DNA from: Adiantum capillus-veneris
Lineage: Eukaryota; Streptophyta; Polypodiopsida; Polypodiales; Pteridaceae
Direction of reading: 5' to 3'
DNA: 64,000 bases
NCBI GenBank assembly: GCA_014529385.2
Contig: CM043960.1
Location: forward strand, 22,828,896-22,892,895
Both the position numbers and the translations under genes were made by a program. Under the pieces are notes generated by a model. It was not told where the DNA came from and did not search any database. It saw only the letters and a program-made list of their open reading frames with translations. This document shows, in pieces, positions 53,313 through 64,000 of this stretch. Each line of letters begins with the position of its first letter. Position 1 is the stretch's first letter.

Positions 53313-56300
53313 GTGCAATGCAAGCGACTGAGAAAGTAAAGAAGAGGATGAATCAAAAAGAAAAGCTGCAAGAATTACCACCATATCAATTGGAGCAGAG
53401 TTTAGTGAAAACGGAAAAGGTAACCTACATATCAAAAGAGCAGCTTGAAGAACGTAACACCACAGTCTTCACCAGAAGATTCAAGAGTGAAGATGGAAAC
53501 CAAGTAGAGTTGCAGATGCTACCCAAAGAAATTTATGATGTAGCCGCAAAGCCAGCCAGAAAAGAAGCCAATAGAAGGTTAGGTCTTTGAGAATTCTATG
53601 ATCAAGAGCCGTGTGGAGTAGATTTCTAGAGAGCCTATGAACTATTATCAACAATCAAAGAGGCTGGATCGGTTCAGATCACGAATTAGCAAGGCCAGAA
53701 AGTTGAAGTGGTCATTAACAAGGACATAGTGGCCAAGGCATTAAAATTGCCAACTGAAGGAATGACAATGTGGGCCAGAGATAGGAAAATAGTTAGTACA
53801 TTCACCAAGGATATAGTTATCACCACCTTTTCCGACCTCATTCTGAAGCAAGTGGAGGATCCCGCCCATCTTTATCATCAACACTTCCACTTCCTCTGAA
53901 AGAGACCGTCAAGATACACTACTTGGAATCATGTGGTTGCAACCACTTTCACACAGGTGTTAAACTCAACAACAAGGAAATCATTAGATCATGCTCAGTG
54001 CGTGCTTATTACAACACTCAAGAGCACAAAGAAGGAAGGAAAGGTAACATATCTGGGAGCTCCAGAAGTTCTAACCAGGACTGCATACCATGCTATTGGG
54101 ATGGCAGATAACTTGCCACCGGCCCCAGATCAAAATACATGGATAGTCTTAAATCAACCTTCTCTACAAACCACTAGGTCAAAGAAGAAAAGAATATATA
54201 AATCAGATGAAGAATCAGAAGAAAGCTCGCCTGAAGCCCACAGTAGTGAAAGCTCTGACAATGAAGAAAAGAGGGCAAGGAGAGAACAAATGAAGAAGAA
54301 AGCAGTAGCAGCTCATTAGGAAGAACCTCAACAGAAAAAAGCAAGGTTTGAAAGAGAGAAAGAGTCGTTTGAAAGAAGTCACCAAGCTGCAAGAGAGAAC
54401 CCAGAGTCATGGAGCCCGAGGGAGATCAAGGGTCCAAGGACCAAGAACCTCAAGAAGAAGATCGAAGAAGATCCAAAGGATTTGCTTGAGTGAATGTATG
54501 CAGAAGTCCAATACTTGAAGATACAAGAAGCTCTAGAAGCGCAAAGGAAAGCAAGAGAAGAGTCGGATACGCAACAAAGGCAAGAAGAAGTTTCACAACA
54601 AAGTGAACCACAACATGAACAAGGAGAGATGTCTCCAAGACCCACTACTGAACAAGAAGATCATCCCATGTCTAGTCCAAGCCCTTCACCAACTGCCAAA
54701 TTCAATGAAGGCAAGGAAACAAAGGGAAAGAGAAACAAGGAGGAAGCCAATTATGAACATCCCAAGGAAACAGAATCAGAATCAATTGAACCATCTACAA
54801 AGACACAAGTAAAATCCATTGCACCGTCGAAAGAGCCGCAAGCAGGATATGCTGGAACTTCTAAGCAGCCTCAGATAGAATCTGAAGAATGGGAAACAAT
54901 GGATGAGGTCATCATCTAGGTCAATGAATATGCAAATCAGATGCAGTTAATAACATAAAAGATGCGAACAGTAGCTCTTAGCCGTAGTGCCAAGGCTCAA
55001 GAATTGGAACAGGTAATTGATGCTCTCCAAGGCGAGCTTGAAGACAGGATGAAGATCATCAAGAATATTCAAGAATAGATCAAAGAGCTAAAAAAAAAAA
55101 CAGAGAAACACCAAATTGTTAAGGAAAGGCAACAAAAGGAGATGGAATATTTAGGGAAGCTTCTCACAAAGCTATCAGATGAATGAAAAAGCAAGAAACA
55201 ACAGCTGATTGAAGTAACTAATGAACTTTTGAGTACTACTCAATCATTACAAAAGCTCCAAGTGCAATTAAATGTAGAAAATGCTTCATTGGAATACTCA
55301 AAGTAGAGAATCAATGACCAAGCAGAATTCCTAAAGCAGATTAGGAAAAACCCAGCCGTAGCTTCACTCAGGGGGATAGATAAAGTCTACAAGACTATGG
55401 AAAAGAGAAACAATGACCTAGAACTTGAAATGAAGCTAGAACATGCACAAAGACGAGACCTCACCTTAATGTGGATACAAAGAGAAGAGCAATTTCTCAA
55501 GGAGTTAGAGGATCTAAAGAGAGCCAACCAATTGCTGAGAGAAGGGCATACGGAAGCTCAAGAGGAGGTAGTACCTCTGAACTGCCAAATATAGACATAC
55601 CATTAGTCTCCTTTGCAGATATAGAAACACAGCCAACAGAAGGGAAGATAGAAGATTTTGAATTCCAAGTACCAATCACTGAAGAGGAACAAGTGCCAAT
55701 GGTCAAGCTTTCTAAAGCTGAAGAATATGCAATTAAAGAACAGATCGTCCATGAAGTAGATGTTGAATGGAAAGCAGAATTGGATTGTGAGTTGAGAGTT
55801 GAATGGAAAGCAGAATTGGATTGTGAGTTGAGAGTTCTTCACTCAATCAATGTAACATAGCTCACTCCCAACCAAATCAACTCTCAATGGCATCAATAGT
55901 CGCTACCCTACCCTTTGATAAAGGTGGAGGTACTACAAGTCAAAGAAAGACTGTAAAAGGATATGCAAGAAGAAGGGTCAGATGCTCTCCACCCCAGATG
56001 GAGGAAGAACTGACTCAACAAAAACTCAAGGTACCTCATTCTGTTTACAAGAGTACCTGCAGCAATATAGAAAGACCTTACATTTTGTCTTGTACCAAGG
56101 GTAGGACATGACCACCACATGTAGCATTGAGGAAGAAGAGACCGACTTGGCTTAATTACCCTAGACTTCTAAATCCAGAGCAAGGACCAACAAATGAGGA
56201 ATACATGGTGAAAACCCTAATGAGCACCATGAACTTCTTCAGGAGCCTACCTGGCCTCTCCTATGCAATGCTATATAAAATCTACAGAATGCTACTCACA

Positions 56301-56489
56301 TGCATTCAAGTTTTTCATGAGCTTGAGCAAGCAGGAGCCCCATGGATGTCTTTTTTAAAAGGTAACAAATGCTCATGCTACAATTTGAGTGGACAACCTT
56401 CAGAAGAAGTCCTCTACGGCTTCTACGCCAAATGTATGTTCTTGCCATCAAGCAATATGTTGGCATTCAAAGAGGCTTTTTACACATGA
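53313..56489 (+). pseudogene. Element D 3' ORF remnant
   Basis: Related to the B 3' ORF. It begins MQATEKVKKRMNQKEKL (ATG 53318), then TYISKEQLEERNTTVFTRRF, VINKDIVAKALKLP (B: ITPQLIADALKL) and TYLGAPEVLTRTAYHAIG (B: YIGGAEVLTRIAYEAIG) near 54.06 kb. Charged coiled-coil stretches fill 54.2-55.85 kb. A conserved C-terminal block (TWLNYPR, MVKTLMSTMNFF, YKIYRMLLTCIQVF) covers 56.14-56.49 kb. A short internal direct repeat (VEWKAELDCELRV twice) lies near 55.77-55.83 kb. Decayed copy. Confidence 0.75.
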
Positions 56490-56727
56490 TTCTTCACATG
56501 GTGTACAAACATTTTCGGGCCAATGATCAGCAATATGACAACTAGGTTTGTTGGCTATTCTACCATTGGACTTAAAACCAAAGTCACTATTCAATTTTTG
56601 CAAGTCCTTGAGAAAGAACACTGCATTAGATATCAGAAATCTCTACAAGCACTTAAAGACCACCTCTCCACTCGTCAACCCAAAGACTATTTCAGTCCAT
56701 GAAATTGTGTCAAGGGACGACACAGTC

Positions 56728-56741
56728 GAGGAGGGGGAGGA
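56728..56741 (+). other. Element D 3' polypurine tract
   Basis: GAGGAGGGGGAGGA directly precedes TGTTAGCAGC, the LTR start at 56742. Confidence 0.8.
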
Positions 56742-57330
56742 TGTTAGCAGCAAGCTAACCCATGTAACATTTTTTGAGAGATTTTATTATAAAAACACTT
56801 ATTCTTTTAATAAGTCAGGAATATTGTAACTCCTGTTATCCATGTGGATATTGTAATCGATGAGCGGGGGCTATAAGCTTCCAGATTGTATCAATTTATC
56901 CCTAGCTAGAGCTCCCAAATCATTAGTTTTTGACCAAAGAAACCTTGGCTAAGGTATAAAAGACAATTTTTGTAAGTTATTATTAAGTTTTGGAGCTAAT
57001 GGCGCTCACTTCTCTCCTTCTCATGCTTCCTACTCCCTTGTCGGGTGCCACTTCTCAGTGCCATCTGTTGCGTTGCAACCGAAGATAAAGTGAGCTAATG
57101 GAGCTCACTTCTCTCCTTCTCATGCTTCCTACTCCCTTGTCGAGTGTCACATCGCAGTGCCATCTGTTGCGTTGCAACCAAAGATAAGAGCTCTACGCAT
57201 TGACGTAAACATATCGTGGTAAACTATAGCTTTTGGCGTCGCCGACCCGTGGCCTAATTTCATCATAAGTAGGAATTTAATCTAGGAAAGCACAAAGTAA
57301 GCATAGGTGGGGTATTGGGGCATCATTGCT
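56742..57330 (+). repeat. Element D 3' LTR
   Basis: Begins TGTTAGCAGCAAGCTAAC, with a TATA box (TATAAAAG, 56955-56962). A 99-bp block starting GAGCTAATGG is tandemly doubled (56993-57091 and 57092-57188); the inverted copy at 25127-25664 has it once. The right end is not defined; matches to the inverted copy stop near 57.32 kb. A palindrome-type half-site (GTTAATAATCGCG, 57387-57399) lies just beyond. Confidence 0.75.
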
Positions 57331-57600
57331 AAGCATTTAGATGCATTCGGGGTTAGAAATGACTAGGTCAAAATCTCACTGTTGCTGTTAATAATCGCGT
57401 TTTTTGCACTTCATCAAAAGTGAGATTTGAGACCATAAGCATGTGTACTTAGGTCTTATATACTTGTCCTAGAAGTTTCATAACATTCGGATGTTGTTTG
57501 ATGCTATAACGATCATGTTTTTTTTATCGATTAGCGATTAGCTTTTGTGACTTAGGTCATTTGAGTCCGGTAAACACACCTCGTTTACTTGCTCTAGACC
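57331..57600. other. AT-rich flank, no gene
   Basis: Contains the half-site at 57387-57399 and an 8-T run near 57515. The T-run could be the complement of the poly(A) end of the adjoining minus-strand LINE. Nothing else is seen. Confidence 0.4.
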
Positions 57601-57639
57601 TCTACTGATTAGCACCCTTTCTATCCCATTTATGTTATA

Positions 57640-59700
57640 TTGGAGATTCAACTAGTCCGTTATTTTCCAATCACAATTGGTGTAATCCCAAAGTTGTCCC
57701 AGATGTTTAATACCTTTGTTATTAATTTTCCTACCCGTCTCTCTCCAAAAAGGGGTAAGCAGGATGCTTCTAGCCTTGGAGAGCCAAGGGGACTAGTGAG
57801 TTATTACCTGAGAACCTCTCCGCATTCCAAGGACTCCATTGACTTGTTTCATTTTCGAGCAAGTTTTGCATGTCATACCCCCAAGTTTAAGGGCGGCCCA
57901 AGGAGGGTCAAGTATATTGTGCTGCACTTCAAGCCCTTTTCATTGACCACCATCCGAGCATAATTTTGAGTTATCTATCATAGCCTTAGCCATAATAGCT
58001 CAAGATTGGTACTGTTTAGCAAGTGGCACCACAAGCTTGGCACATTGGGCTTCTGCATGAATGCTAGGGTTAAGATTCCCGAGACCGCCTTGCTCCATAG
58101 GTCTAGCAATTCTCCCATTTAGCCCACAACTAGGGCATTGAGTCTTTTGTGTTGTTCTTCCACATAAACCTCTTGACTAGTTTCAAGAACTCTTTTCACT
58201 TGCAGTTGAAAAGCTTAAGAAATGACTTATTGAAGGCTAAATAGGGGAGTAGGAAGGAATTAATGACCTTTATTCTGCTCCGAAAAAGAAGGAGCACAAA
58301 CTCCCACCTTCTCATCTTGTTCTTCACTTTCCACGTCACCCATAGGAATCTTAGTGCTTGTGCATTACATCTACCCCCAAAGGGGCTCCTAGCTGCTGAA
58401 AAATGCTCCCTCTGTTTACAATCTCCCATGTCCACATTGACGGACTGAGAGATTCATTTTTGTAGAGAGAGATCAATCTCAACTTTTCAATGCTACAATT
58501 TGACCCGATGCCAAAGCAAACGTTTGCAAAATTTGTAAAGCCTTGCTAATGACTTGCAGACATGCTTTGAGAAACAACAGAGAGTCATCTGCAAAGAGAT
58601 TAGCTAGAAGTTGCTCATTGTTAGGAATAATTAGTCCTTGAATCTCCCCTCTAGCTACATTGTCTTCAAGTAAGGTCACCAAAGGATGAGCATCATAGGG
58701 GCAAGTGGACAGCCTTGCTTGGTAGATCTTTTAATCTCAAAGGCTCCCACGATCCTTTCATTGAAGAGAAGCTCCAATTGGCTACCAACACAAAGAGTGT
58801 TGACCAGCTGGCACATCTGGGACCCAAATCCTAGTGCCTTCATAACATCTTCAATAAATGACCATGTGATCTTGTCATAGGCCTCATCTCGATCCAATTG
58901 GAATAGGACACATTCTTGCTTACTAGAAGAGGCATATTGAATACCAACCATTGATGCGAGTATGTTGTCATAGATTGACCTTCCCTTAATAAATCCATGT
59001 TGGTGAGGAGTGAGGACTTTTTCTAGGAGGGGGAGAGTCTAAGGGCTGTAGATTTGGTGATAATTTTATATGAAATTGACATCATTGTAATTGGGTGCCA
59101 ATGCTTCAGATGAGAACTACTTGTTTGGGAATAGGCTTAGCAAGTTCTCTTTTAATACTCTGGTCCAAGACCCCATCAAACATGGCTTGATTTTCCATTT
59201 GCATGATTGGGGACTTGAGACCATCCCATAATTATTTGAAGAATTTGATAATTAATCCATCCCAACTTGGGGATTGTTCTTTTCCTAAGGCATGCAATGC
59301 AATAGAGCACTCCTCCTTGGTGAATGCCTTCTAAAGATAGTTTTCTTTAGAGAGGGAAATTGTTATTCTAACACTCTCAAGGAGAGTTGATTTGGCATCG
59401 TCCACCGATTGGGAGTGATCCTCAGGTTCGCCTATGATCTGACACAAGTGTTTGAACATTAGCTGAGCCATTTCATCCGGATCCTTAATATATTTTCCAT
59501 CGCCATCGATAAGCGAATGTACCAGGCTCCGTTTTTTTTTTCTTTGAGGTCCCTAAAGAAGTGTGCATGGTTATCCTCCTCCGGTTGTAAGAAGCTTTCT
59601 CTAGAAAGGATTCTGGCCTTCCTAACCTCCTCTAGTTGAAGGTCAGTTAAGTCCCTTTTTTGTAATCAAATTCTGACACAAACCCTCCTTGTTTTTTGGT
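57640..59700 (-). pseudogene. LINE ORF2, reverse transcriptase part
   Basis: Minus-strand motifs: ALGKEQSPSWDGLI near 59.28 kb (RT entry), HQHGFIKGRSIYDNILAS near 58.97 kb, FQLDRDEAYDKITWSFIEDV (motif A) near 58.88 kb, STKQGCPLAP (motif B) near 58.7 kb and NLFADDSLLFLK (motif C, FADD catalytic box) near 58.6 kb. These are followed by a thumb-like segment (SRIKVINSFLLPYL) near 58.22 kb. RT primes on nicked chromosomal DNA. The segment 57.6-58.1 kb continues the C-terminus (QGGLGNLN) and is poorly kept. The plus-strand frames here are shadows. Confidence 0.85.
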
Positions 59701-59908
59701 GCTAAGAAGTTGTACTTCTTCAGCGAGCTTGTTAACTGAGTCAACATCAACTAACAGAAGTTGCTAAAGACCGAAGACGTACATATGCACATCGAGGATG
59801 AATACAAAGAAGCAGTAAAGATTGGAGTTACACATTTTTCATATTTTCCCAAAATGGTCACGTATTGTAAATTCTCAATTTATTTCAAGCCATTGTAATA
59901 TTTTAATG

Positions 59909-60628
59909 TGTTACGGGCTCAATGGGAGTTCCAAGCTGTAAAGAACATGTCAGTAGTGTGCCTAGGTTGCAGATTCAGTAAGTGGTGGAGCCCTAAAGGC
60001 CTTGGACGCTCGGACGTTGCACATTTTTACCCTAGGTATATAAGGCAGTGTGGAAAAGAAATTCAGGCTCTCAAGCTCATTTGTTGAGAGCACTCTTTGG
60101 TGAGATCTCTTGAGGTGTGTGGCTATGGAGTCCTTGAGATTCTCCTTGCTCATGAGACTTGAGTAACACTAATCAATGATTCATTCTCTTTCACTATGCC
60201 TCTCTCATGCTTCTTATGATTGCCTATGATGCTTAGATTAGCTAGATCTTAACTAATTAGTGGTTAATCCCTCTCTAATCTTGTGTGATTTCTCTCTTTT
60301 TCTTGTGTGTGCATGTAGGTTTGATTGGAGTGTGGTGCTCGATAGATCTATGTGTGTGTGATTGTGATTAGTGTGTTGCATGATAGGGTTAGTGTTGTGT
60401 GCGTCTTGCAATCATACTGTGTGTGATTGGGTTGATTGGAGGTGAAGAGGAGTGGATGTGGAGATTTCCCTTCATTGTGGCTTAGCTCCTCCATAGGTCG
60501 AGAAGCTCACCTCATAGAGTTAACCATTCATGTTGCCATGATTAGCTCACTAACCAGGTAGCTCATCCCTTTGGATTGATAATTTTGTTGGTCATTGGAG
60601 CTATTGCAACGATGGAACCGCCATAGAG
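59909..60628 (+). repeat. LTR-like dispersed repeat, copy 2, inside the LINE
   Basis: Begins TGTTACGGGCTCAATGGG and matches 28158-28889 to its end (GCAACGATGG). It carries a TATA box (TATATAAG, 60037-60044). TTGGTCATTGGAGC near the right end resembles an initiator tRNA-Met primer site. The left flank 59765-59908 is AT-rich and may belong to the same insertion. It interrupts the LINE, so it arrived later. Confidence 0.65.
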
Positions 60629-61050
60629 CTGCACAAGAATTCCCTTCTAGTATTTTTTCCTTCTAGGGCCTATAATTTTAATTTCTTTTTGCATACTCTT
60701 GGTGAAATATCCTAGGCTCTAGGGCTTCTCGACCCCACATCTTTCTAAAGCTTGCTCACAACTTTGCGGGTGCATCTTTTGAAAAGCGATCCTTAAAGAG
60801 GTGAGCCCTCAATTACAGTAATTTCTTATACCCTTGGGGGCAATCATCTTCTTGCTTGGTTTTTTTAAAATTTGATGCTTAAAGGCGGGTGATCCGGCAT
60901 ACTCTAAGAGGTTACCACCTTCAATTCTACCCATGGGGGTAGCCAATTAGCTTGATGAGAGCAATAGCAGTTGTACAGTCGAGAAGCTATCCCTCCATAG
61001 TGGAGGCAGTTGCATGTGAACCCAGGTGTACTGCTCCAAGGGCCTATCTC

Positions 61051-61640
61051 TCACAAGTCCATTAGGGCCCATCTCTTACTAAGGCTTTGCCATTTGGATC
61101 TTTCAGATCCAGCTAACATGTTGGATGTCCCAATCCTGTCTTTTCTCTTTTCCACCATATTAAAGTCTCCCACCAAGAGCCATTCCCCTTCCGCATGAAA
61201 GTCCTTAAGCTGTCCCCAGATCTTGGCTCTCATAGGCCAAACAACAAAAAATGTGTAGGTGATCATTATGAGGCTTTCTATCGTGCCATGCTTCAGAAGG
61301 ATTCATAGACTGCAAAGCTTTTGTAGGACACCTGCTAAGTACATAAGTGGTACACATGATAGCCTCAAGTCAAAACCAATGTGGAAAAGCTTGGCTTTTG
61401 ACCATACATCATGCCATTTCTATAAGCAACCTATTTTTCTTCTCAGCGGGGGATAGCACAATCTTTTGAACTAGAGGGGAGGCTAGCTTTTGTCAATGTG
61501 AAGTGGAAGCAAGGGGTGGCCTTAGCATTGCTAAAATGGGCTTTGGCTGGTTTCTCTAGCTTCCCTATAAATTCCAAGTTGGAGCTCTTTTGCCTATTTT
61601 TTGGGGTCTTCTTAGCATCCCTCTGAGAAGTCTCTTCTTC
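61051..61640 (-). pseudogene. LINE ORF2, endonuclease part
   Basis: The minus-strand frame holds EGEWLLVGDFNMVEKRKDR, the G-D-F-N motif of AP-type LINE endonucleases, followed by ERSKWQSLSKRWALMDL (the usual W ... L-x-D-L region). The endonuclease nicks target DNA to start integration. The DNA between here and 60.63 kb should hold the endonuclease C-terminus and linker but is poorly preserved. Confidence 0.75.
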
Positions 61641-61715
61641 AGTATCCATTTATCTTATTGTAGGCTTGTCTTTTTTGCCAGAAATTGGCCTAGGGATTGT
61701 TACTACAGCACTTGG

Positions 61716-62690
61716 TCATGATCTAGCAAAATGTCTGAATTTGTTGCACTTGAAGCATGCCCCAAAGAAGGTACCAAAGTTAAGTGGGATAACCTTCATC
61801 CTAGCCCCTACGTTCACTACCAGATTCTTAGGTTGAGGCTTTTTGAGATCCCACCAAATACACACCTTGTTGGTAGTAGTGTCCACTAATCTATTAGATG
61901 GTATAAACAGAGGGATACCTAGTGCAGCCGCAAGGTCTTTCATATTACTTCTCAGCCATAATGGGAGGATTAGAAATTCCACCCATATGGTACACATGTC
62001 TTGGAATGCGTCGGGAGATTCAAAGGAAGGATCCCATGGTAGCATGCATACCGACTACCTGTTAGCACCAACAGGATTTTAGCGAGGACCTCGGCCATGG
62101 CTGCTTCGTCACTGAACTACATAGATAAGAAGCCTTTAGCTAGGTATTGCACGTTAGAGACACATCCTCCCTAGTTAAGGATATTGGGTATGTGGAGCCA
62201 ATTGATACTCCGCTCTTGCAGGTGCTGTGCCCCTGAAACCAAAGATCAGTGTAGATTTAGCCAACTTGGCAAACTGTTCCTTAATGATAGTAGGCAGAAC
62301 GGCAATAGTGAGAGCGTTTTCCACTTCTACAATTTGAGGGATTGTTTTTTTAGGGCTTGATATGTTGTCCCCCTTTGTGGTATCCTGAAACCCAGTGGTT
62401 GATTCCGCTTCTTCTAGTGTCCTTCTGTTCAATGACAAAGCACTCAAAATCTTGGCAAGTTATTTTTCAATAAGGGCCTTGTGTCATTTCAACTCCTCTT
62501 TATTCATCCCCAAAATGTCGTTTTGACCGCCCCTTATCACTTCAAGGTTACCCCCTCCTTTGCCTGCACTGCCCCCAACTATTTTTGCGCCTTTATCCTT
62601 CCCGCCTAGTGGAGGAACCTCGTCCCCTCCACTGCTCTCCATCACTGCTTCCACGTAAGATTGTTTGTGTGCTCTGGACGAGGTCGACAT
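61716..62690 (-). pseudogene. LINE ORF1 (nucleic-acid-binding protein)
   Basis: Starts at ATG 62690 (MSTSSRAHKQSYVEAVMESSG), chosen because it begins the conserved SYVEAV-type leader after a purine-rich 5' UTR. An internal region resembles the plant LINE DUF4283 domain (TLIFGFRG; CTIWVEFLILPLWLRSNMKDLA; ALGIPLFIPSNRLVDTTT; KVCIWWDLKKPQP). It ends with a zinc knuckle CFKCNKFRHFARS. The last cysteine of that knuckle is replaced by a TGA stop. A stop and a frame change also lie near 62.46 and 62.1 kb. ORF1 binds the LINE RNA. Confidence 0.75.
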
Positions 62691-62699
62691 ATCCCGGAT

Positions 62700-63500
62700 A
62701 AGGTTAATAGCACCTTCTCTTCTTTCTTTTTTTTTCTCTTCTCTTTTTTCTCCAGGCTTTTTTAAAAAGAAAAATTTAACCCCTTGAGCTAACGTGACTG
62801 ATTGTGATTTGTGATGGTTTCTTTGGCACATGCTTTTGTAGCCCTTGTGTGGAACAAGGTGAGAAACCAGCAACGACCGCGATGCCTACCTCAAGGTCCA
62901 CCAACCGCGATCTGAGAAAATATGCTACACGAGGGTTGGACCACCGACCGCAATCCAGCTTGCAAGCGGGAAAGGGACGCCCAGAGGGATCACTTTCAGT
63001 GATGGCGGGAGCAGGTAGTAGCATGCAGGCTTCATTAGCATAGGTCTTGCTTTGCATGTGAGCGGGGTATCTTCCTGAGTCTTGTTTCTCCACCTTGGGA
63101 GGTTCTCTCCTTGTGCGCGGGCATTCTTGACCAAAAATGCATTGTGCTTGTTGTCTTGTACCTGCACTCAACTCCAAGATATTCTATGCCTAACTCCAAT
63201 TTATCATAGCTTTATCAAACTGTTTTTGGCAGAGCATAGGCTCTCTAGACCTAATTGTTCAATTATTAATCGATATTCCATATGTTTACAATACCTTTAC
63301 TTGTAGCACATCTAACTTTGGTGATCATTTGAGGCAGATTAATGCAAATTCATACAGATTCCCTCATAGTGCTTCCAACTCCTCATCGGGGAGAGTTTGC
63401 TACACTTCCACAAATCTTTACTTCTTTCCTTGCTTCAATGATTGCTTTTAGCATGAATAATGGTTCCTTTTACTTCCGTGAAGCAAGGGAATGAGAGAGA
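62700..63500 (-). other. LINE 5' region and flank
   Basis: A purine-rich run on the minus strand (62.71-62.77 kb) and then GC-richer DNA (62.87-63.12 kb) precede ORF1 and look like a LINE 5' untranslated region. Open frames of 75-130 codons here have no recognisable motif. 63.2-63.5 kb is AT-rich without features. A GA-rich stretch lies at 63.49-63.55 kb. Confidence 0.5.
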
Positions 63501-63739
63501 TTGGTAGAGATGTGTAGAGGGAGAAAGAGAGAGAGAAGAGGAGAATGACACCCGCTGATGGGGTCTCAACCAACCCTCTCAAGGACCCCCCACACCATTG
63601 CTGATATGGTATTTGCTTTTGATTGCGTTAATGAAAAGTCGCCATGGTAACTCGTCACAACGAGGCACCTTCGGGTTGTTTGATGCACCGTTGGATCCAT
63701 CTCAATGTGGGATTGTTGATGGTCAACAAGGGGTAGATT

Positions 63740-64000
63740 TGGGTTTGCGAACTTGCCATGAGGTCTCGTCCGATCGTAGATGTACCCAAAGAGTTTATTT
63801 GGGGGATCATGGCTCTATACAAGTCAGTGGTGGGGAATGTACGCACCCCAAAGGGGATTTGTGATTTGGTTCACTACACTATTGGGGTGAAATAAGGTTG
63901 CTTGCTATCTCCTACACTATTTGGCATGTATGTGGGTGAGGTCTAACTACATTGAGAGGTTCGTTGATAGAGGAGAACAATTGTTAGGGACATGGATCCC
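63740..64000 (+). pseudogene. LINE reverse transcriptase fragment (second clade), runs off the window
   Basis: Plus-strand translation: VPKEFIWGIMALYKSVVGNV, then HYTIGVK*GCLLSPTLFGMY and YIERFVDRGEQLLGTW. G-V-K-x-G-C-L-L-S-P-T-L-F is RT motif B of a non-LTR element. One stop replaces the Gln of KQGC. The same clade is present at 28893-29190 (STIGVKQGCLLSP), and it differs from the L1-type LINE next door. The catalytic box would lie beyond base 64000. Confidence 0.75.

Larger units (their letters stand above)
47757..57330 (+). mobile_element. Element D: OTA-type Ty3/gypsy remnant, same family as A
   Basis: Plus strand. Begins abruptly inside the first protease and runs through RT, RNase H, second protease-like domain, W-x-P-K tail, internal purine tract, spacer with palindromes, 3' ORF, purine tract and 3' LTR. 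No integrase, gag or 5' LTR was recognised. Protein fragments are closer to A than to B (for example GLLKKVTVSSCGIDYQHTFA against GLLEKVIVNSYGIEYQHTFA in A). The palindrome family is also that of A. Old and heavily broken (well over ten breaks). Confidence 0.88.
57600..63200 (-). mobile_element. L1-type plant LINE, decayed
   Basis: Minus strand from the right: a GC-richer 5' region (63.2-62.7 kb), ORF1 (from 62690), endonuclease (61.6-61.05 kb), RT (59.7-58.1 kb) and C-terminal part (to about 57.6 kb). A 0.72-kb LTR-like repeat (59909-60628) is inserted between endonuclease and RT. Motifs in both ORFs fit the plant L1 clade. Several stops and frame changes show it is dead. No target duplication was found. 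Confidence 0.85.

Noticed and set aside
57640-57963. 107-codon plus-strand frame as a gene
   Set aside because: Lies opposite the LINE ORF2 C-terminus, has no recognisable motif, and fits a chance frame.
62776-63177. 133-codon minus-strand frame upstream of LINE ORF1
   Set aside because: No motif; lies in the GC-richer LINE 5' region, and overlapping frames of similar length exist on both strands.

Overview
This is land-plant nuclear DNA made almost entirely of transposable elements. The evidence is OTA-type (Ogre/Tat/Athila) and chromodomain Ty3/gypsy elements, a plant L1-type LINE with a zinc-knuckle ORF1, and primer sites for tRNA-Asp and initiator tRNA-Met. AT-rich, intron-like spacers and deep nesting suit a large, repeat-rich genome. 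My guess is a fern or other seed-free plant, but I cannot confirm it. No tRNA, rRNA or CRISPR is present, and I see no intact host gene.

Layout: (1) 1-9.7 kb, minus strand: element A, an OTA-type Ty3/gypsy copy that runs off the left edge and ends at its PBS. (2) 9.7-25.1 kb, plus strand: element B, the best preserved OTA-type copy. It has gag, protease, RT-RNase H, integrase, a second protease-like domain, a W-x-P-K repeat tail, a purine tract, a long palindrome-bearing spacer, a large 3' coiled-coil ORF, a second purine tract and a 3' LTR. (3) 25.1-29.2 kb: an inverted LTR, a third related fragment (E), degenerate tandem repeats, an LTR-like repeat and a LINE scrap. (4) 29.2-35.15 kb, minus strand: chromovirus C, with one uninterrupted 1597-residue gag-pol frame but no 5' LTR. 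(5) 35.9-38.2 and 47.0-47.4 kb, minus strand: gene X, a decayed multi-exon gene or transposase. It is split by (6) chromovirus F, plus strand, 38181-46997, which has both LTRs and a 5-bp target duplication. (7) 47.8-57.3 kb, plus strand: element D, a decayed OTA relative of A, with a 3' LTR. (8) 57.6-63.2 kb, minus strand: an L1-type LINE interrupted by a second LTR-like repeat. (9) 63.7-64 kb, plus strand: a piece of a second LINE clade.

The most interesting feature is shared by A, B and D. Each carries non-coding tandem units of about 284 bp with a perfect or near-perfect 22-24 bp palindrome in each unit. The palindrome differs between families, but the spacing (about 284 and about 136 bp) is the same. 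In B and D the array lies inside a candidate intron. A matching donor (ATGAGAG|GTA) and an AG acceptor would place a short ATG exon in frame with the 3' ORF. In A the array sits in the 5' leader, also between a GTAAGT and a CAG. With the duplicated purine tract, this suggests a bipartite element with two similarly led coding cassettes. The same elements carry a duplicated integrase zinc domain (two H-x6-H-x30-C-x2-C units exactly 126 residues apart in B), a second retropepsin-like domain after integrase, and a tail of repeated W-x-P-K motifs.

All retroelements are treated as fossils. Spans are approximate unless an edge is stated as exact.
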